The notes beneath the pieces are model-generated. The model searched no databases and was not told where the DNA came from. It saw only the letters and a list, made by a program, of their open reading frames with translations. DNA of 64,000 nucleotides. Source: Thermoactinomyces vulgaris (GTDB lineage Bacteria > Bacillota > Bacilli > Thermoactinomycetales > Thermoactinomycetaceae). A program made the translations under genes and the position numbers. The stretch covers positions 478,900 to 542,899 of the forward strand of contig NZ_REFP01000007.1 of the NCBI RefSeq assembly GCF_003688725.1, given 5' to 3'. Of this stretch, positions 1 through 8,954 are shown piece by piece (position 1 is the first letter of the stretch; each line of letters opens with the position of its first letter).

Positions 1-20
1 TTGAAAAGGGAAAGGGATGC

Positions 21-217
21 ACATCGGGAACCGTCAGATGACAAGCAGGCTGTATTTTGCCGGAAAAGCCTGCTTGATGCGGTACTCGTCCCCAGGGGTA
101 CCACTTGCGAGAACCGGGAAAAATACATATCCATCGTTGGAGAAACGATGAACGGCACCGGTCCTTGCGGCCGGCATTTTTCTGAATGGATTCGGGCAAA
201 GGAAAGATGACGGATGT
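21..217 (+). ncRNA. Candidate structured RNA upstream of dxs (OLE-like position)
   Basis: No convincing protein gene is present here, but complementary arms are dense. ACAT (21-24) plus CCGTCA (31-36) pairs with TGACGG plus ATGT (208-217), giving a closing helix with a six-base bulge. Inside it CAAGCAGGC (42-50) pairs with GCCTGCTTG (68-76), GGTACT (81-86) with GGTACC, and CATCGTT (132-138) with AACGATG (144-150). TGTATTTT (51-58) can also pair with AAAATACA (120-127), a possible pseudoknot or alternative fold. Placement just upstream of dxs in the dxs-yqxC-recN operon is where OLE RNAs occur in some Firmicutes. The OLE assignment is inference from position; I did not recognise its consensus. 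The RNA may begin upstream of the window and continue to about position 420. Confidence 0.45.
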
Positions 218-495
218 TCAGGATGTCACTGCATTTTTAAAGGGATCAGGACTCATCTGTATCGGATCATATTCATGATGGCAACGATGGCGGAGGAAAT
301 CCCGTGAAAGCGGGGATAGGCTGCTGTGAAAAGCGGACTTGACCTTGTGGTGTCGTAATCGCTTCCAACCTCTCTCTTTTTTCGCAGTGATTTTTCGGAC
401 CAAAGCCGCTTGTCAATTTCCTTTGCTCATCTTATTATTTTTCAAGTAAGTCATGTAAACCAAAATGAAAAGAAAGCGAAAGCGAGGCGTTTTTC
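218..495 (+). other. Leader region before dxs with further hairpins
   Basis: No protein gene is supported. A hairpin sits at 299-317 (ATCCCG/CGGGGAT around a GA-rich loop), and AAGCGG (331-336) can pair with CCGCTT (406-411). This looks like a continuation of the folded RNA at 21-217 or the dxs 5' leader. No clear intrinsic terminator separates it from dxs, so read-through into dxs is likely. Confidence 0.35.
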
Positions 496-2385
496 GTGCA
501 CCTCGAGCAGATTAATTCGCCAGATGAATTAAAAAAATTACCTGTGGAAGAACTTCCGAAATTGGCGGAGGAAATCCGCCGGTTTCTCATTGAAAGTTTG
601 TCGAAGACCGGAGGACATTTGGCCTCCAATTTGGGTGTGGTGGAACTGACGATTGCCCTTCATTATTTGTTTGACAGTCCCAGAGACAAAATTTTGTGGG
701 ATGTCGGCCATCAGGCTTATGTGCATAAAATTTTGACGGGCCGCCGGGAAATGTTTTCCACTTTGCGACAGTACAAAGGGTTGTGCGGTTTTCCGAAGAT
801 GAGAGAATCGGAGCATGACTGTTGGGAAACCGGACACAGCAGCACATCCTTGTCTGGGGCGATGGGGATGGTTGCGGCCCGGGATTTGAAAGGGGAAGAC
901 TACAAAGTCATCCCGGTGATCGGGGATGGAGCCCTGACTGGCGGCATGGCTTTGGAAGCACTCAACCATATCGGGGAATCCCAAAGCGATATGATCGTCA
1001 TTTTAAATGACAATGAAATGTCCATCAGCCCGAATGTCGGTGCCATTCACAATCATTTGGCCCGTCTTCGCACAAACAAAAGCTATAACAAGATGAAAGA
1101 CGAAATCCAGCATCTTTTGAAGAAGATTCCGACCGTCGGCGTGCCTTTCGCCAAAACATTGGAAAGAATAAAAGACAGTTTGAAATATTTGGTGGTATCC
1201 GGAGTCTTTTTTGAACATCTGGGCTTTACTTATATCGGGCCGGTAGACGGCCATCAATTGGATGAATTGATGGAAAGCCTGCGTTTGGCCGGCAAGACCA
1301 AAGGGCCGGTGTTGGTCCATGTCATCACGAGAAAAGGATACGGGTATAAGCCCGCTGAAGATGATTCCGTTGTGTACCACGGAGTCGGAACGTACAAAAT
1401 TGAATCCGGTGCTTTTCAAAAGAAAGCAGGAGGTCCTCCGAATTACCCCTCGGTTTTTGGAAAAACCCTGGTGAAGCTGGCTGAAAAAGACGAGCGCATT
1501 GTCGCGATCACCCCGGCGATGCTGACCGGTTCCAAATTGGAAGCTTTTCAGAAAAAGTTTCCGCAGCGTTGTTTTGATGTGGGAATCGCGGAACAACATG
1601 CCGTCACTTTTGCCGCAGGCCTTGCAACCCAAGGGATGAAACCGGTGCTCGCCATTTATTCCACCTTTTTGCAAAGAGGTTATGATCAACTGGTTCACGA
1701 CGTTTGCCGGCAGAACCTGAATGTGGTTTTTGCAGTGGATCGGGCCGGATTTGTCGGTGAAGATGGGGAAACCCATCAGGGGATTTATGACATCGGATAT
1801 ATGCGCAGTCAGCCGAACATCGTGATCATGATGCCAAAAGATGAAAATGAATTGCAGCACATGATCCATACGGCCGTCCAATACAACGACGGGCCTGTCG
1901 CCGTCCGGTACTCCAAAAGCGCCGGGGTCGGGGTTCCCATGGATGATGAATTGAAGTTGTTGCCCATCGGGAAAGCGGAAGAGGTGAGACCCGGAAAGGA
2001 TGTTGCCATTTTGGCACTGGGTCCGATGGTTCAAACCTCTTTGGAAGCGGCTGAACAGTTGAAAGAAAAGGGCATTGATGCGCGTGTGATCAACGCCCGG
2101 TTTGCCAAGCCGCTGGATACCGGGCTTTTGGATCAGCTGGCTGACGAAAACATCCCGTTGATCACGGTGGAAGAAGCCGCGGTGATTGGCGGTTTCGGCA
2201 GTGCCGTGCTGGAATATTACCAGCAAAAAGAAATCGAAATGCCCAAGGTGAAAATTTTGGGGGTTCCGGATATCTACGTGGAACACGGAAGCATCGATGA
2301 CCAACGGAGAGAAGTCGGATTAACTCCGGAAGGCATTGCCGATACTGTTAACAGATTTTTATCACAAAAAATCCAAAAAGCTTGA
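496..2385 (+). CDS. dxs: 1-deoxy-D-xylulose-5-phosphate synthase
   Basis: Condenses pyruvate and glyceraldehyde 3-phosphate to DXP, the first step of the MEP isoprenoid pathway and a source for thiamine and pyridoxal. The 629-aa length is typical. The thiamine-diphosphate region GDGALTGG starts near residue 143 with the expected NDNEMSI partner downstream. The DVGHQAY motif lies near residue 70, and the transketolase pyrimidine-domain motif [13 protein letters not shown] near residue 360. The start is GTG with GAGG about eight bases upstream; the next gene follows within ten bases. It heads the dxs-tlyA-nadK-argR-recN run. No anomaly is seen in the protein; the long structured leader upstream is unusual. 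Confidence 0.97.
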   Translation: MHLEQINSPDELKKLPVEELPKLAEEIRRFLIESLSKTGGHLASNLGVVELTIALHYLFDSPRDKILWDVGHQAYVHKILTGRREMFSTLRQYKGLCGFPKMRESEHDCWETGHSSTSLSGAMGMVAARDLKGEDYKVIPVIGDGALTGGMALEALNHIGESQSDMIVILNDNEMSISPNVGAIHNHLARLRTNKSYNKMKDEIQHLLKKIPTVGVPFAKTLERIKDSLKYLVVSGVFFEHLGFTYIGPVDGHQLDELMESLRLAGKTKGPVLVHVITRKGYGYKPAEDDSVVYHGVGTYKIESGAFQKKAGGPPNYPSVFGKTLVKLAEKDERIVAITPAMLTGSKLEAFQKKFPQRCFDVGIAEQHAVTFAAGLATQGMKPVLAIYSTFLQRGYDQLVHDVCRQNLNVVFAVDRAGFVGEDGETHQGIYDIGYMRSQPNIVIMMPKDENELQHMIHTAVQYNDGPVAVRYSKSAGVGVPMDDELKLLPIGKAEEVRPGKDVAILALGPMVQTSLEAAEQLKEKGIDARVINARFAKPLDTGLLDQLADENIPLITVEEAAVIGGFGSAVLEYYQQKEIEMPKVKILGVPDIYVEHGSIDDQRREVGLTPEGIADTVNRFLSQKIQKA

Positions 2386-2394
2386 GGGTTGAAC

Positions 2395-3207
2395 GTGGAA
2401 AAAAAGGAACGCATTGATACTTTACTGGTTCAAAAAGGCCTGTTTGCAAGCCGTGAACAGGCCAAACGATCCATCATGGCCGGACTGGTTTATGTAAATC
2501 AGGAACGGATCGAGAAAGCAGGAACCAAAGTCCCGGTGGATGTGTCCATCGAGGTGAAAGGGCAACTTCACCCTTATGTCAGCCGCGGCGGATTAAAGCT
2601 GGAAGAAGCGGTGAAAACATTTGGCATTGATTTGAAAAACCGCGTCCTTTTGGATATCGGGGCTTCCACCGGGGGATTTACCGATTGTGCGCTGCAAAAC
2701 GGTGCAAAACAGGTGTATGCCATTGATGTCGGCTATGGACAACTTGCTTGGAAATTGCGGCAAGACCCGCGGGTGATCGTGATGGAGCGGACGAACTTCC
2801 GGTATGTCAAACCGGAACATTTGACAGGGGATATCCCTGACTTTGCCGTGATTGATGTTTCATTTATTTCCTTAAAGCATATCTTTCCCAATTTAAAAGA
2901 CCTGCTCAGCCGCGGCGGGGAAGTGGTGGCATTGATCAAACCCCAATTTGAAGCTGGCAAAGAAGAAGTCGGCAAAAAAGGGATTGTCAAAGATCCCAAA
3001 GTGCACCGGAAAGTTTTGATGAATACCGTGAAGCTGGCCGAATCCCTGAATTACCGGGTGGAAGGAATCACGCCATCCCCGATTCAGGGAGGAGAAGGAA
3101 ATATTGAATTTCTGGGATATCTCACTTTCCCGAAAACCCGGGAAAGCAACATCGATTGGGAAACCAAGATAAAAGAAGTGGTGGATGAAGCGCACGAGCG
3201 GTTTTGA
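2395..3207 (+). CDS. tlyA: TlyA family rRNA 2'-O-methyltransferase
   Basis: Homologue of B. subtilis YqxC. An N-terminal S4 RNA-binding domain (about residues 3-65, RIDTLLVQKGLFASREQAKR) is followed by an FtsJ/Rossmann methyltransferase domain with the SAM-binding motif LDIGASTGGFTDC near residue 83. TlyA-type enzymes methylate ribose in 16S and 23S rRNA. I prefer the GTG at 2395 because GAGGG then lies at good spacing; a TTG at 2389 is in frame but overlaps that ribosome site. The gene follows dxs by nine bases, as in Bacillus, so co-transcription is expected. The methyltransferase assignment is strong, the exact rRNA target is inferred from the family. Confidence 0.92.
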   Translation: MEKKERIDTLLVQKGLFASREQAKRSIMAGLVYVNQERIEKAGTKVPVDVSIEVKGQLHPYVSRGGLKLEEAVKTFGIDLKNRVLLDIGASTGGFTDCALQNGAKQVYAIDVGYGQLAWKLRQDPRVIVMERTNFRYVKPEHLTGDIPDFAVIDVSFISLKHIFPNLKDLLSRGGEVVALIKPQFEAGKEEVGKKGIVKDPKVHRKVLMNTVKLAESLNYRVEGITPSPIQGGEGNIEFLGYLTFPKTRESNIDWETKIKEVVDEAHERF

Positions 3208-3265
3208 TGAATTGAAAAAAGGGTTCACCCGCATGACTTCGAATTAGTAGGTAAAGGAGGGGGGA

Positions 3266-3781
3266 ATGGTGACCCGACCGGGCGATACCCTTGTACTTTT
3301 TCTGCTAATCGGAGTCATCTTTTATTTAATTTGGAAAAAGTTATTGGACTTATACCCGAAAAAGGAAGAACCGGATGAAGAGATTGAGGGTGAAGTTCCG
3401 GACTTGTTGCGGCAACAAGGATATGAAGTGGTGGGGGAAAAAGAGAGGATTCCGTTTGACATCGATTACGGTGGACGCCAGTATGCCAGCCGGTTGTTCA
3501 TCGATTATGTCGCCCGCCGCGATGATGCGTGGTATGTTGTGATTGTCGCAAGACCACGCAAACCCATCCGGGAATCCGGAGCCGGATTGAGGGACTTTTT
3601 CCTGCCGTATTATTTGTTGTACCGTCCGGATGCCATTTTGTATGTGGACCGCGAGCAGGGAACGATCAAGAAGATCGAATTTGACATACCGGATGTCTCC
3701 TTTCAAAAGCAAAAACATGTTTTGTTTTATTTGGCACCGGTGATATTGATCTTGTTCGCCGCTCTGTTTATATTATTATGA
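3266..3781 (+). CDS. Membrane-anchored protein of unknown function
   Basis: I do not recognise this 171-aa protein. One transmembrane segment lies at residues about 8-25, then a soluble acidic/basic domain of about 120 residues, then a second hydrophobic segment at the very C-terminus (about 148-171). The middle has a beta-rich run (FIDYVARRDDAWYVVIVA) and a conserved-looking PYYLLYRPDAILYVD segment. A strong AAGGAGG precedes the ATG. It sits between tlyA and nadK, where B. subtilis has no gene. Given the possible OLE-like RNA upstream, a link to OLE-associated membrane proteins crossed my mind, but the topology and gene position do not match what I know of OapA, so no function is assigned. 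Confidence 0.8.
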   Translation: MVTRPGDTLVLFLLIGVIFYLIWKKLLDLYPKKEEPDEEIEGEVPDLLRQQGYEVVGEKERIPFDIDYGGRQYASRLFIDYVARRDDAWYVVIVARPRKPIRESGAGLRDFFLPYYLLYRPDAILYVDREQGTIKKIEFDIPDVSFQKQKHVLFYLAPVILILFAALFILL

Positions 3782-3810
3782 TTGCAACGTGGTTATTGGG
3801 GTGGAAATGG

Positions 3811-4713
3811 TTGAAAACAATCGGGATTAAAGTAAATCGATCCAAACCGAAAGCTTTTGCGGTTGCAGAGAAAATGAAACGGGAATTGGAAAAAAGAGGG
3901 GTTGATGTCTGTTTTGAACCAGATATTGCAGCTGACTTGGGATATCCCGACTTGGGGCTTCCTTTGGAGGAATTCGCCAACCGTGTCGAACTGGTCTTTG
4001 TCCTGGGCGGCGACGGAACCTTGTTGGGGGTGGCCAGACAGTTAGCGCGGTATCAAATCCCGATTCTCGGTTTTAATTTGGGAAATCTGGGCTTTTTGTC
4101 CGAAGCGGAAACCGGCGGTCTGTCCGAAGCGATTGAACGGGTGCTTTCCGGGGATTATGTGATCGAATGCCGCCTGATGCTTGAAGCGGAAGTCATCCGC
4201 AACGGCCGTGTGATTGAAACCGGGGTTGCGCTCAATGATGTGGGGATCGCCAAAGGCTCTTTCGGCCGGATGATCACTTGCACAGCGTATATGGACGGGA
4301 ATTTTCTCGGAACCTATACAGGTGATGGGGTCATTATCTCCACGCCGACCGGTTCGACTGCCTATTCCTTGTCCTGCGGAGGGCCGATTGTCTATCCGGG
4401 AATCCGGGCATTGCTTTTGACGCCGATTTGTTCACATACATTGACTTCCAGACCCATGGTTCTTCCGTCTGAATCGGTCATCGATATCCATGTTTCGGCC
4501 GTTCACCGGGAGATGGGCATCACCATCGATGGTCAGATCGGCTATTGTTTGAAGGAAGGAGATATTGTCCGGGTAAAGCGTTATAAGCACTCCGCTTTAC
4601 TGATCAAATGGCAGGATCGTTCATTTTTTGAGGTGGTACGCCAAAAACTGCAAGGCGAGAGTGTGGATGTTAGCAGGGTAGGTGGAGAACATGAAGGCAC
4701 AGCGCCATATTAA
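3811..4713 (+). CDS. nadK: NAD kinase
   Basis: Phosphorylates NAD to NADP. The protein has the family start [14 protein letters not shown], the nucleotide motif [12 protein letters not shown] at about residue 70, and the glycine-rich [14 protein letters not shown] motif in the C-terminal domain. I chose TTG 3811 because GGGGTGG lies six bases upstream and the protein then begins like other NadK enzymes (about 300 aa). An ATG at 3778 overlaps the previous stop and would add eleven hydrophobic residues. The 3' end overlaps argR by 23 bases, which suggests translational coupling. Confidence 0.93.
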   Translation: MKTIGIKVNRSKPKAFAVAEKMKRELEKRGVDVCFEPDIAADLGYPDLGLPLEEFANRVELVFVLGGDGTLLGVARQLARYQIPILGFNLGNLGFLSEAETGGLSEAIERVLSGDYVIECRLMLEAEVIRNGRVIETGVALNDVGIAKGSFGRMITCTAYMDGNFLGTYTGDGVIISTPTGSTAYSLSCGGPIVYPGIRALLLTPICSHTLTSRPMVLPSESVIDIHVSAVHREMGITIDGQIGYCLKEGDIVRVKRYKHSALLIKWQDRSFFEVVRQKLQGESVDVSRVGGEHEGTAPY

Positions 4714-5140
4714 AATCCGTGAAATCATTTCAAGCAAAGAGATTGAAACACAAGACGATTTGGTCGCGGAATTGAAAAAAGCGGGTTTCAATGTGACACA
4801 GGCAACCGTCTCCAGGGACATTAAAGAATTGCATCTGGTGAAAGTTCCGACAGCCAGCGGGGCATATAAATATTCACTTCCCACCGGGGAAAAACGTTTT
4901 GATCCGTTAAGAAAATTAAAGCGGACACTTCAGGAATCTTTCGTGAGCATCGATTACAGCGAAAACCTGGTTTTGCTCAAAACCTTGCCCGGTAATGCCC
5001 AGGCTGTGGCCGCTTTGTTGGATCATTTGGATTGGGAAGAGATGATGGGAACGATTGCAGGGGATGACACCATATTGATCATTTCCCGGACCAAAGAGCA
5101 GGCACCTCAATTAATGCAGCGCTTCTTGGATTTGCTGTAA
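4691..5140 (+). CDS. argR: Arginine repressor/activator ArgR (AhrC)
   Basis: Arginine-responsive hexameric regulator of arginine biosynthesis and catabolism. The 149-aa sequence is very close to B. subtilis AhrC: the N-terminal winged helix has [17 protein letters not shown] near residue 37, and the C-terminal oligomerisation and arginine-binding domain has [12 protein letters not shown] near residue 125. The ATG at 4691 gives the usual [13 protein letters not shown] start; a GTG three codons upstream is also open. It overlaps the nadK end. Its place between yqxC/nadK and recN is conserved in Bacillales. Confidence 0.96.
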   Translation: MKAQRHIKIREIISSKEIETQDDLVAELKKAGFNVTQATVSRDIKELHLVKVPTASGAYKYSLPTGEKRFDPLRKLKRTLQESFVSIDYSENLVLLKTLPGNAQAVAALLDHLDWEEMMGTIAGDDTILIISRTKEQAPQLMQRFLDLL

Positions 5141-5153
5141 GGAGGCGGTCGGG

Positions 5154-6860
5154 ATGCTGAAGGAACTCGTTATTCGCCACTTTGCCATCATTGAAGAGGT
5201 GCATATCGCATTTGACCATGGGTTTCATGTGTTAACAGGCGAAACGGGCGCCGGGAAATCCATCTTGATTGATGCTCTGGGCTTGGTTGCCGGCGGCAGG
5301 GCATCTGCGGATTTTGTCCGCCATGGAGAAGGAAAAGCCGAAATCGAAGCGGTGTTTGAACTGGATCAAGAGCATGCTGCACGGGCTCCGCTGGTGGAGT
5401 GGGGATTTGATGAGGAAGAGTTGGATCAAATCATCATCCGCAGAGAGATCACTGCGCAAGGGAAAAGCACCTGCCGGATCAATGGAAGAGTGGTCACGCT
5501 GTCCTTGCTCAAACAAGTCGGACCCCGTTTGATTGACATCTCCGGACAGCACGAGCACCAATCATTGCTGAAAACGGAGGAACATTTGGAGTGGCTGGAC
5601 CATTTCGGCGGCGAGGAAATTCTTTCATTGCGCCGGCAATATGAAGAGATATATGTTTCTTACGATAAAGTAAAGCGCCAATTGGAACAATTGCGAAAAA
5701 ATCAGAGGGATTTGGACCGGCGTTTGGATTTGCTCCGTTTTCAGGCCGATGAAATTGAAGCAGCTCAGTTGACCCCCGGGGAAGAAGAAGCTTTGGAATC
5801 GGAACACAAACGTTTGGCTTCCGCCGAGAAACTGATGGTCCACAGTGCGAAGGCATATGAATACTTAAACGGTGAACAGGGAGGCATCAGCCTCGTGCAG
5901 GAGGCGATATCCCATTTAAGCCAGATTTCCGAAGTGGACGAGTTTTTGGAAAATGTGGCGGAACTGGCCCGGTCGGCCTGTTACCAACTGGAAGAAGCGG
6001 CAATTGAAATTGCCCGCTATCAGGACAGTTTTGAGTTCGATCCCAAACGCCTTTACGAGGTGGAAGAAAGAATCCATTTGATTCACCAATTAAAACGCAA
6101 ATATGGGGACAGCATTGAAGAGATTTTGGCTTATAAAGAACAAGTGGACCAAGAACTGCATGAGCTCGAAAATCATGAGGAAATTGAAGCGGAACTCAGC
6201 GCAAAATGCCGCCAATATGCGGAGCAATTGAAAGAATTGGCGCAAAAGCTCACATCGAAACGGAAAAAAGCCGCATCTGCATTGGAAACCAGAGTGGAGC
6301 AGGAATTGAAGGATTTAAATATGGGGTCGACCGTTTTTCACGTCGCCTTTTTTCCGGAGCCTTACCGCCATGACGTTTTTTATGCTCACGGGCAGGATCA
6401 AATTGAGTTTCAAATTGCCCCCAACCCTGGCGAACCGTTAAAGCCGCTTGCCAAAATTGCATCCGGGGGAGAATTGTCCCGGTTGATGCTGGCGCTCAAA
6501 TGTATTTTTACCGAAGTGAACCGGAATGATACATTGGTCTTTGACGAGATTGACACGGGAGTGAGCGGCCGCGCAGCGCAAGCCATTGCGGAAAAAATTG
6601 CGTTTTTGTCGAACAGGCATCAAGTCCTGTGCGTGACTCATTTGCCCCAAGTGGCTTGTATGGCGGACTGCCATATGTACATTGCAAAAGAAGTATTGCA
6701 ATCCAAGACAAGGACAAAAGTGGAGAAGCTGGACATGGAAGGTCGCACGGTTGAATTGGCGCGCATGCTAGGCGGCGTGGAAGTGACCAGTACGACCCGG
6801 AATCACGCCCGGGAAATGATCCGGCTGGCTGAAGAACAAAAGAAACAATATGTGAGGTGA
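5154..6860 (+). CDS. recN: DNA repair protein RecN
   Basis: SMC-like ATPase acting early at double-strand breaks. The 568-aa length is typical. Walker A GETGAGKS is near residue 28, a long coiled-coil region fills the middle (about 160-400), and the ABC signature (IASGGELSRLMLALK) and Walker B (LVFDEIDTGVSG) lie near residues 430-465. GGAGG precedes the ATG at good spacing, and the start is 13 bases after argR. A strong intrinsic terminator follows directly, so this is the last gene of the dxs operon. Confidence 0.97.
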   Translation: MLKELVIRHFAIIEEVHIAFDHGFHVLTGETGAGKSILIDALGLVAGGRASADFVRHGEGKAEIEAVFELDQEHAARAPLVEWGFDEEELDQIIIRREITAQGKSTCRINGRVVTLSLLKQVGPRLIDISGQHEHQSLLKTEEHLEWLDHFGGEEILSLRRQYEEIYVSYDKVKRQLEQLRKNQRDLDRRLDLLRFQADEIEAAQLTPGEEEALESEHKRLASAEKLMVHSAKAYEYLNGEQGGISLVQEAISHLSQISEVDEFLENVAELARSACYQLEEAAIEIARYQDSFEFDPKRLYEVEERIHLIHQLKRKYGDSIEEILAYKEQVDQELHELENHEEIEAELSAKCRQYAEQLKELAQKLTSKRKKAASALETRVEQELKDLNMGSTVFHVAFFPEPYRHDVFYAHGQDQIEFQIAPNPGEPLKPLAKIASGGELSRLMLALKCIFTEVNRNDTLVFDEIDTGVSGRAAQAIAEKIAFLSNRHQVLCVTHLPQVACMADCHMYIAKEVLQSKTRTKVEKLDMEGRTVELARMLGGVEVTSTTRNHAREMIRLAEEQKKQYVR

Positions 6861-6862
6861 GT

Positions 6863-6900
6863 GCCTTTAACCCAGGTGTTAAAGGCTTTTTTGTTTTTTA
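6863..6900 (+). terminator. Intrinsic terminator after recN
   Basis: GCCTTTAAC (6863-6871) pairs perfectly with GTTAAAGGC (6878-6886) and is followed by a run of T with single interruptions. Confidence 0.9.
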
Positions 6901-7050
6901 ATTGGCATTTGGTTTTTCAGGGAACATGTTCATGAGCAGGAATGTTTTGAAGGACATAAAAGGCCGGTGAAGCGGTTACCTTAAGATTAGTAAGCTGCAC
7001 CTTTCAAAATTGGCGAAAGGGAAGGCGGGAAGCTCAGGAGAGTGGTAAGA

Positions 7051-8583
7051 TTGCAAAGCAAAGGGAAACGAAAATGGTTGGGATTTCTCCTGGTGCTTCT
7101 CCTGATGTTGGGAAGTACTACAAGTGTCTTTCAGCAATGGATCCAATTTCCACATGAGATCCGCCTTTTTCAGGGTGAATCAAAACAGCTTCCTTTATCC
7201 ATGCCTGCCACCGCTACTGCCAGTGTATCCGATCCCCGTATTCTCCATGTGAACGGATTCCGTCAAGCTGAGGTTCCGGTGGATCTCAAAAAGCCTGTCA
7301 CTTTATTTACCAACACAGCCGGAAAGACTTGGCTGACCCTGAACTTATTTGGTGCATTCCCGATTAAAAAAGTCCAAGTGAATGTTTATCCCCGGTTAAA
7401 GGTGATCCCCGGCGGACAATCCATTGGAGTGAAGGTTTATTCCAAAGGAGTGATTGTCGTCGGCCACCATCGTATCCAGACCAGCGATGAAAAGGTGGAT
7501 TCACCGGCTGAAAAAGCTGACATCCGGATCGGCGATTATATTGTGGCCATGAACGGAAAGCCGGTCAACCGGGTGCAGGATGTGGCCAAAGAAGTCGAAA
7601 AATCGGAGGATAAACCGATCCGGGTCACACTGATACGGGAAGGAAAACAAAAAAACACCACCATTCAGGCACAAAAAGATGCCAGGGAAAACCGTTACCG
7701 CTTGGGGATTTATATCCGCGACTCCGCGGCCGGGGTGGGAACGCTGACCTTTTATGATCCTGAAAAACATGTGTACGGGGCACTGGGACATGTCGTGACA
7801 GACGTGGATACCGGACTGCCGATTCGTGTGGGGGAAGGAAAGATTGTCCAATCCAATGTGACCTCGATTCAAAAAGGGGAATCTGGTGAACCGGGTGAAA
7901 AAAGAGCCATTTTCTTCAGGGAAAATCAAGTGTTGGGGAACATCCGCCAGAATACACCGTTCGGGATTTTCGGGCAGATGAATGAGGCCCCGGCTAACGG
8001 AAAATACCAAAAACCGATTCCGGTTGCTCTCGCTGATGAAGTGAAAGAGGGCCCTGCCAAAATCCTGACGGTGGTTGAGGGGCAAAAAGTGGAGGAATAC
8101 AACATTGAAATCGTGCATGCCATCAAACAAAAATTTCCGGCGACCAAAGGATTGATCATCAAAGTGACGGATCCCCGGTTATTGAAAAAAACCGGCGGCA
8201 TTGTCCAGGGAATGAGTGGAAGCCCGATCATTCAAAACGGAAAATTAATTGGGGCAGTAACTCACGTGTTTGTCAATGATCCAACTTCGGGATATGGAAC
8301 TTTTATCGAATGGATGTTGCAAGATGCAGGGGTGATTCAATCAACAGCGGCTACACATCGTAGCCGCTTTTTTCTCTTCAGGATCGATCCAGTTGTTTTA
8401 AAAGTTGATCTTTCGTCTGAATTTGTTGAAGGGCCGCATCCACGTGCTCAGCAGCAGAAACCCGGTTTCCATCCAAAGCAAATTTCCCTTGATAAGCGCC
8501 CACGATCACGTAGCTGGGATCATTTGTCACCGGACCTTCGTATTTTTTCAATAACAAAACATACGAGTCATCCGCATCCATGA
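7051..8583 (+). CDS. spoIVB: SpoIVB serine peptidase, open frame with no stop before its terminator
   Basis: SpoIVB is secreted from the forespore and triggers pro-sigma-K processing. An N-terminal signal/anchor segment (about residues 8-28) is followed by a PDZ domain (about 130-210), then the S55 peptidase domain with His in GALGHVVTDVDTG and Ser in GMSGSPI. Homology should end just after YGTFIEWMLQDAG near 8330. Instead the frame runs on through the hairpin at 8346-8368 for about 80 low-complexity, basic residues antisense to the next gene. Deleting one G from GGGG at 8329-8332 would create GGG-TGA. The start could be TTG 7051 (GGAG ten bases upstream) or GTG 7042. I take the real product to end near 8330-8370. 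Confidence 0.85.
   Translation: MQSKGKRKWLGFLLVLLLMLGSTTSVFQQWIQFPHEIRLFQGESKQLPLSMPATATASVSDPRILHVNGFRQAEVPVDLKKPVTLFTNTAGKTWLTLNLFGAFPIKKVQVNVYPRLKVIPGGQSIGVKVYSKGVIVVGHHRIQTSDEKVDSPAEKADIRIGDYIVAMNGKPVNRVQDVAKEVEKSEDKPIRVTLIREGKQKNTTIQAQKDARENRYRLGIYIRDSAAGVGTLTFYDPEKHVYGALGHVVTDVDTGLPIRVGEGKIVQSNVTSIQKGESGEPGEKRAIFFRENQVLGNIRQNTPFGIFGQMNEAPANGKYQKPIPVALADEVKEGPAKILTVVEGQKVEEYNIEIVHAIKQKFPATKGLIIKVTDPRLLKKTGGIVQGMSGSPIIQNGKLIGAVTHVFVNDPTSGYGTFIEWMLQDAGVIQSTAATHRSRFFLFRIDPVVLKVDLSSEFVEGPHPRAQQQKPGFHPKQISLDKRPRSRSWDHLSPDLRIFSITKHTSHPHP
8346..8373 (+). terminator. Intrinsic terminator inside the spoIVB open frame
   Basis: AGCGGCTA (8346-8353) and TAGCCGCT (8361-8368) form a perfect eight-base stem followed by six T. 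It lies upstream of any in-frame stop codon of spoIVB. There is no T-run on the minus strand, so it serves the plus strand only. Confidence 0.9.
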
Positions 8584-8935
8584 CTTCATTTCCTTCCACG
8601 GTAAAATTCATATTTTTCTGTACACCACCGGTTTCCAAAATGGATATGACTTTTTGCGGAGCGTTCCCTTCATAGACCTGATCAATTTGAAACGAAGTCA
8701 GGGTAAACGGAACCCGGTCATAGAAAAAACTTTTTTGCCCGGAAAGAGCCTTGCCCTCCACGATTAAATCAGCTTCTTGCTGCATTTCTTTCACACTGGA
8801 ATACATTTTGTTCAAGGACACACCCACTTCCACCTCTTTCGGTTGGAAGAAAGAAACATAGATCCCGGCCGCCGTCAACAAAGCAAGACTTGTGATCCCG
8901 ATGGAATAAAGAAGGTGTTTGGACTTCCTCAGCAT
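8378..8935 (-). CDS. Membrane-anchored or exported protein of unknown function
   Basis: A 185-aa protein with an N-terminal hydrophobic segment (about residues 10-28) and an outside domain. The pattern EADLIVEGKALSG ... FQIDQVYEGN ... ISILETGGV ... SYVLLLKKYEG ... YQGKF is a beta-rich arrangement that I have seen in uncharacterised exported proteins of Bacillales; I cannot name a function. AAGGAGG precedes the ATG. It lies 19 bases downstream of the secreted protease gene on the same strand, so the two are probably co-transcribed and a helper or inhibitor role is possible (inference). Its 3' end is convergent with spoIVB. Confidence 0.8.
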   Translation of the reverse strand: MLRKSKHLLYSIGITSLALLTAAGIYVSFFQPKEVEVGVSLNKMYSSVKEMQQEADLIVEGKALSGQKSFFYDRVPFTLTSFQIDQVYEGNAPQKVISILETGGVQKNMNFTVEGNEVMDADDSYVLLLKKYEGPVTNDPSYVIVGAYQGKFALDGNRVSAAEHVDAALQQIQTKDQLLKQLDRS

Positions 8936-8954
8936 AAATAAACCTCCTTAAAAA

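Noticed and set aside
1-210. 69-aa open frame at the left edge
   Set aside because: Biased odd composition, no ribosome site in view, and the DNA is better explained by RNA helices.
1003-2304. 433-aa frame antisense to dxs
   Set aside because: Opposite strand of a well-conserved enzyme; Phe/His-rich composition typical of antisense shadow.
3266-3781. Calling this gene oapA
   Set aside because: Two terminal helices and a position two genes after dxs do not fit the OLE-associated protein as I know it.
8378-8583. C-terminal extension of SpoIVB as a true domain
   Set aside because: It is antisense to a credible gene and downstream of a strong terminator, with low-complexity basic sequence.
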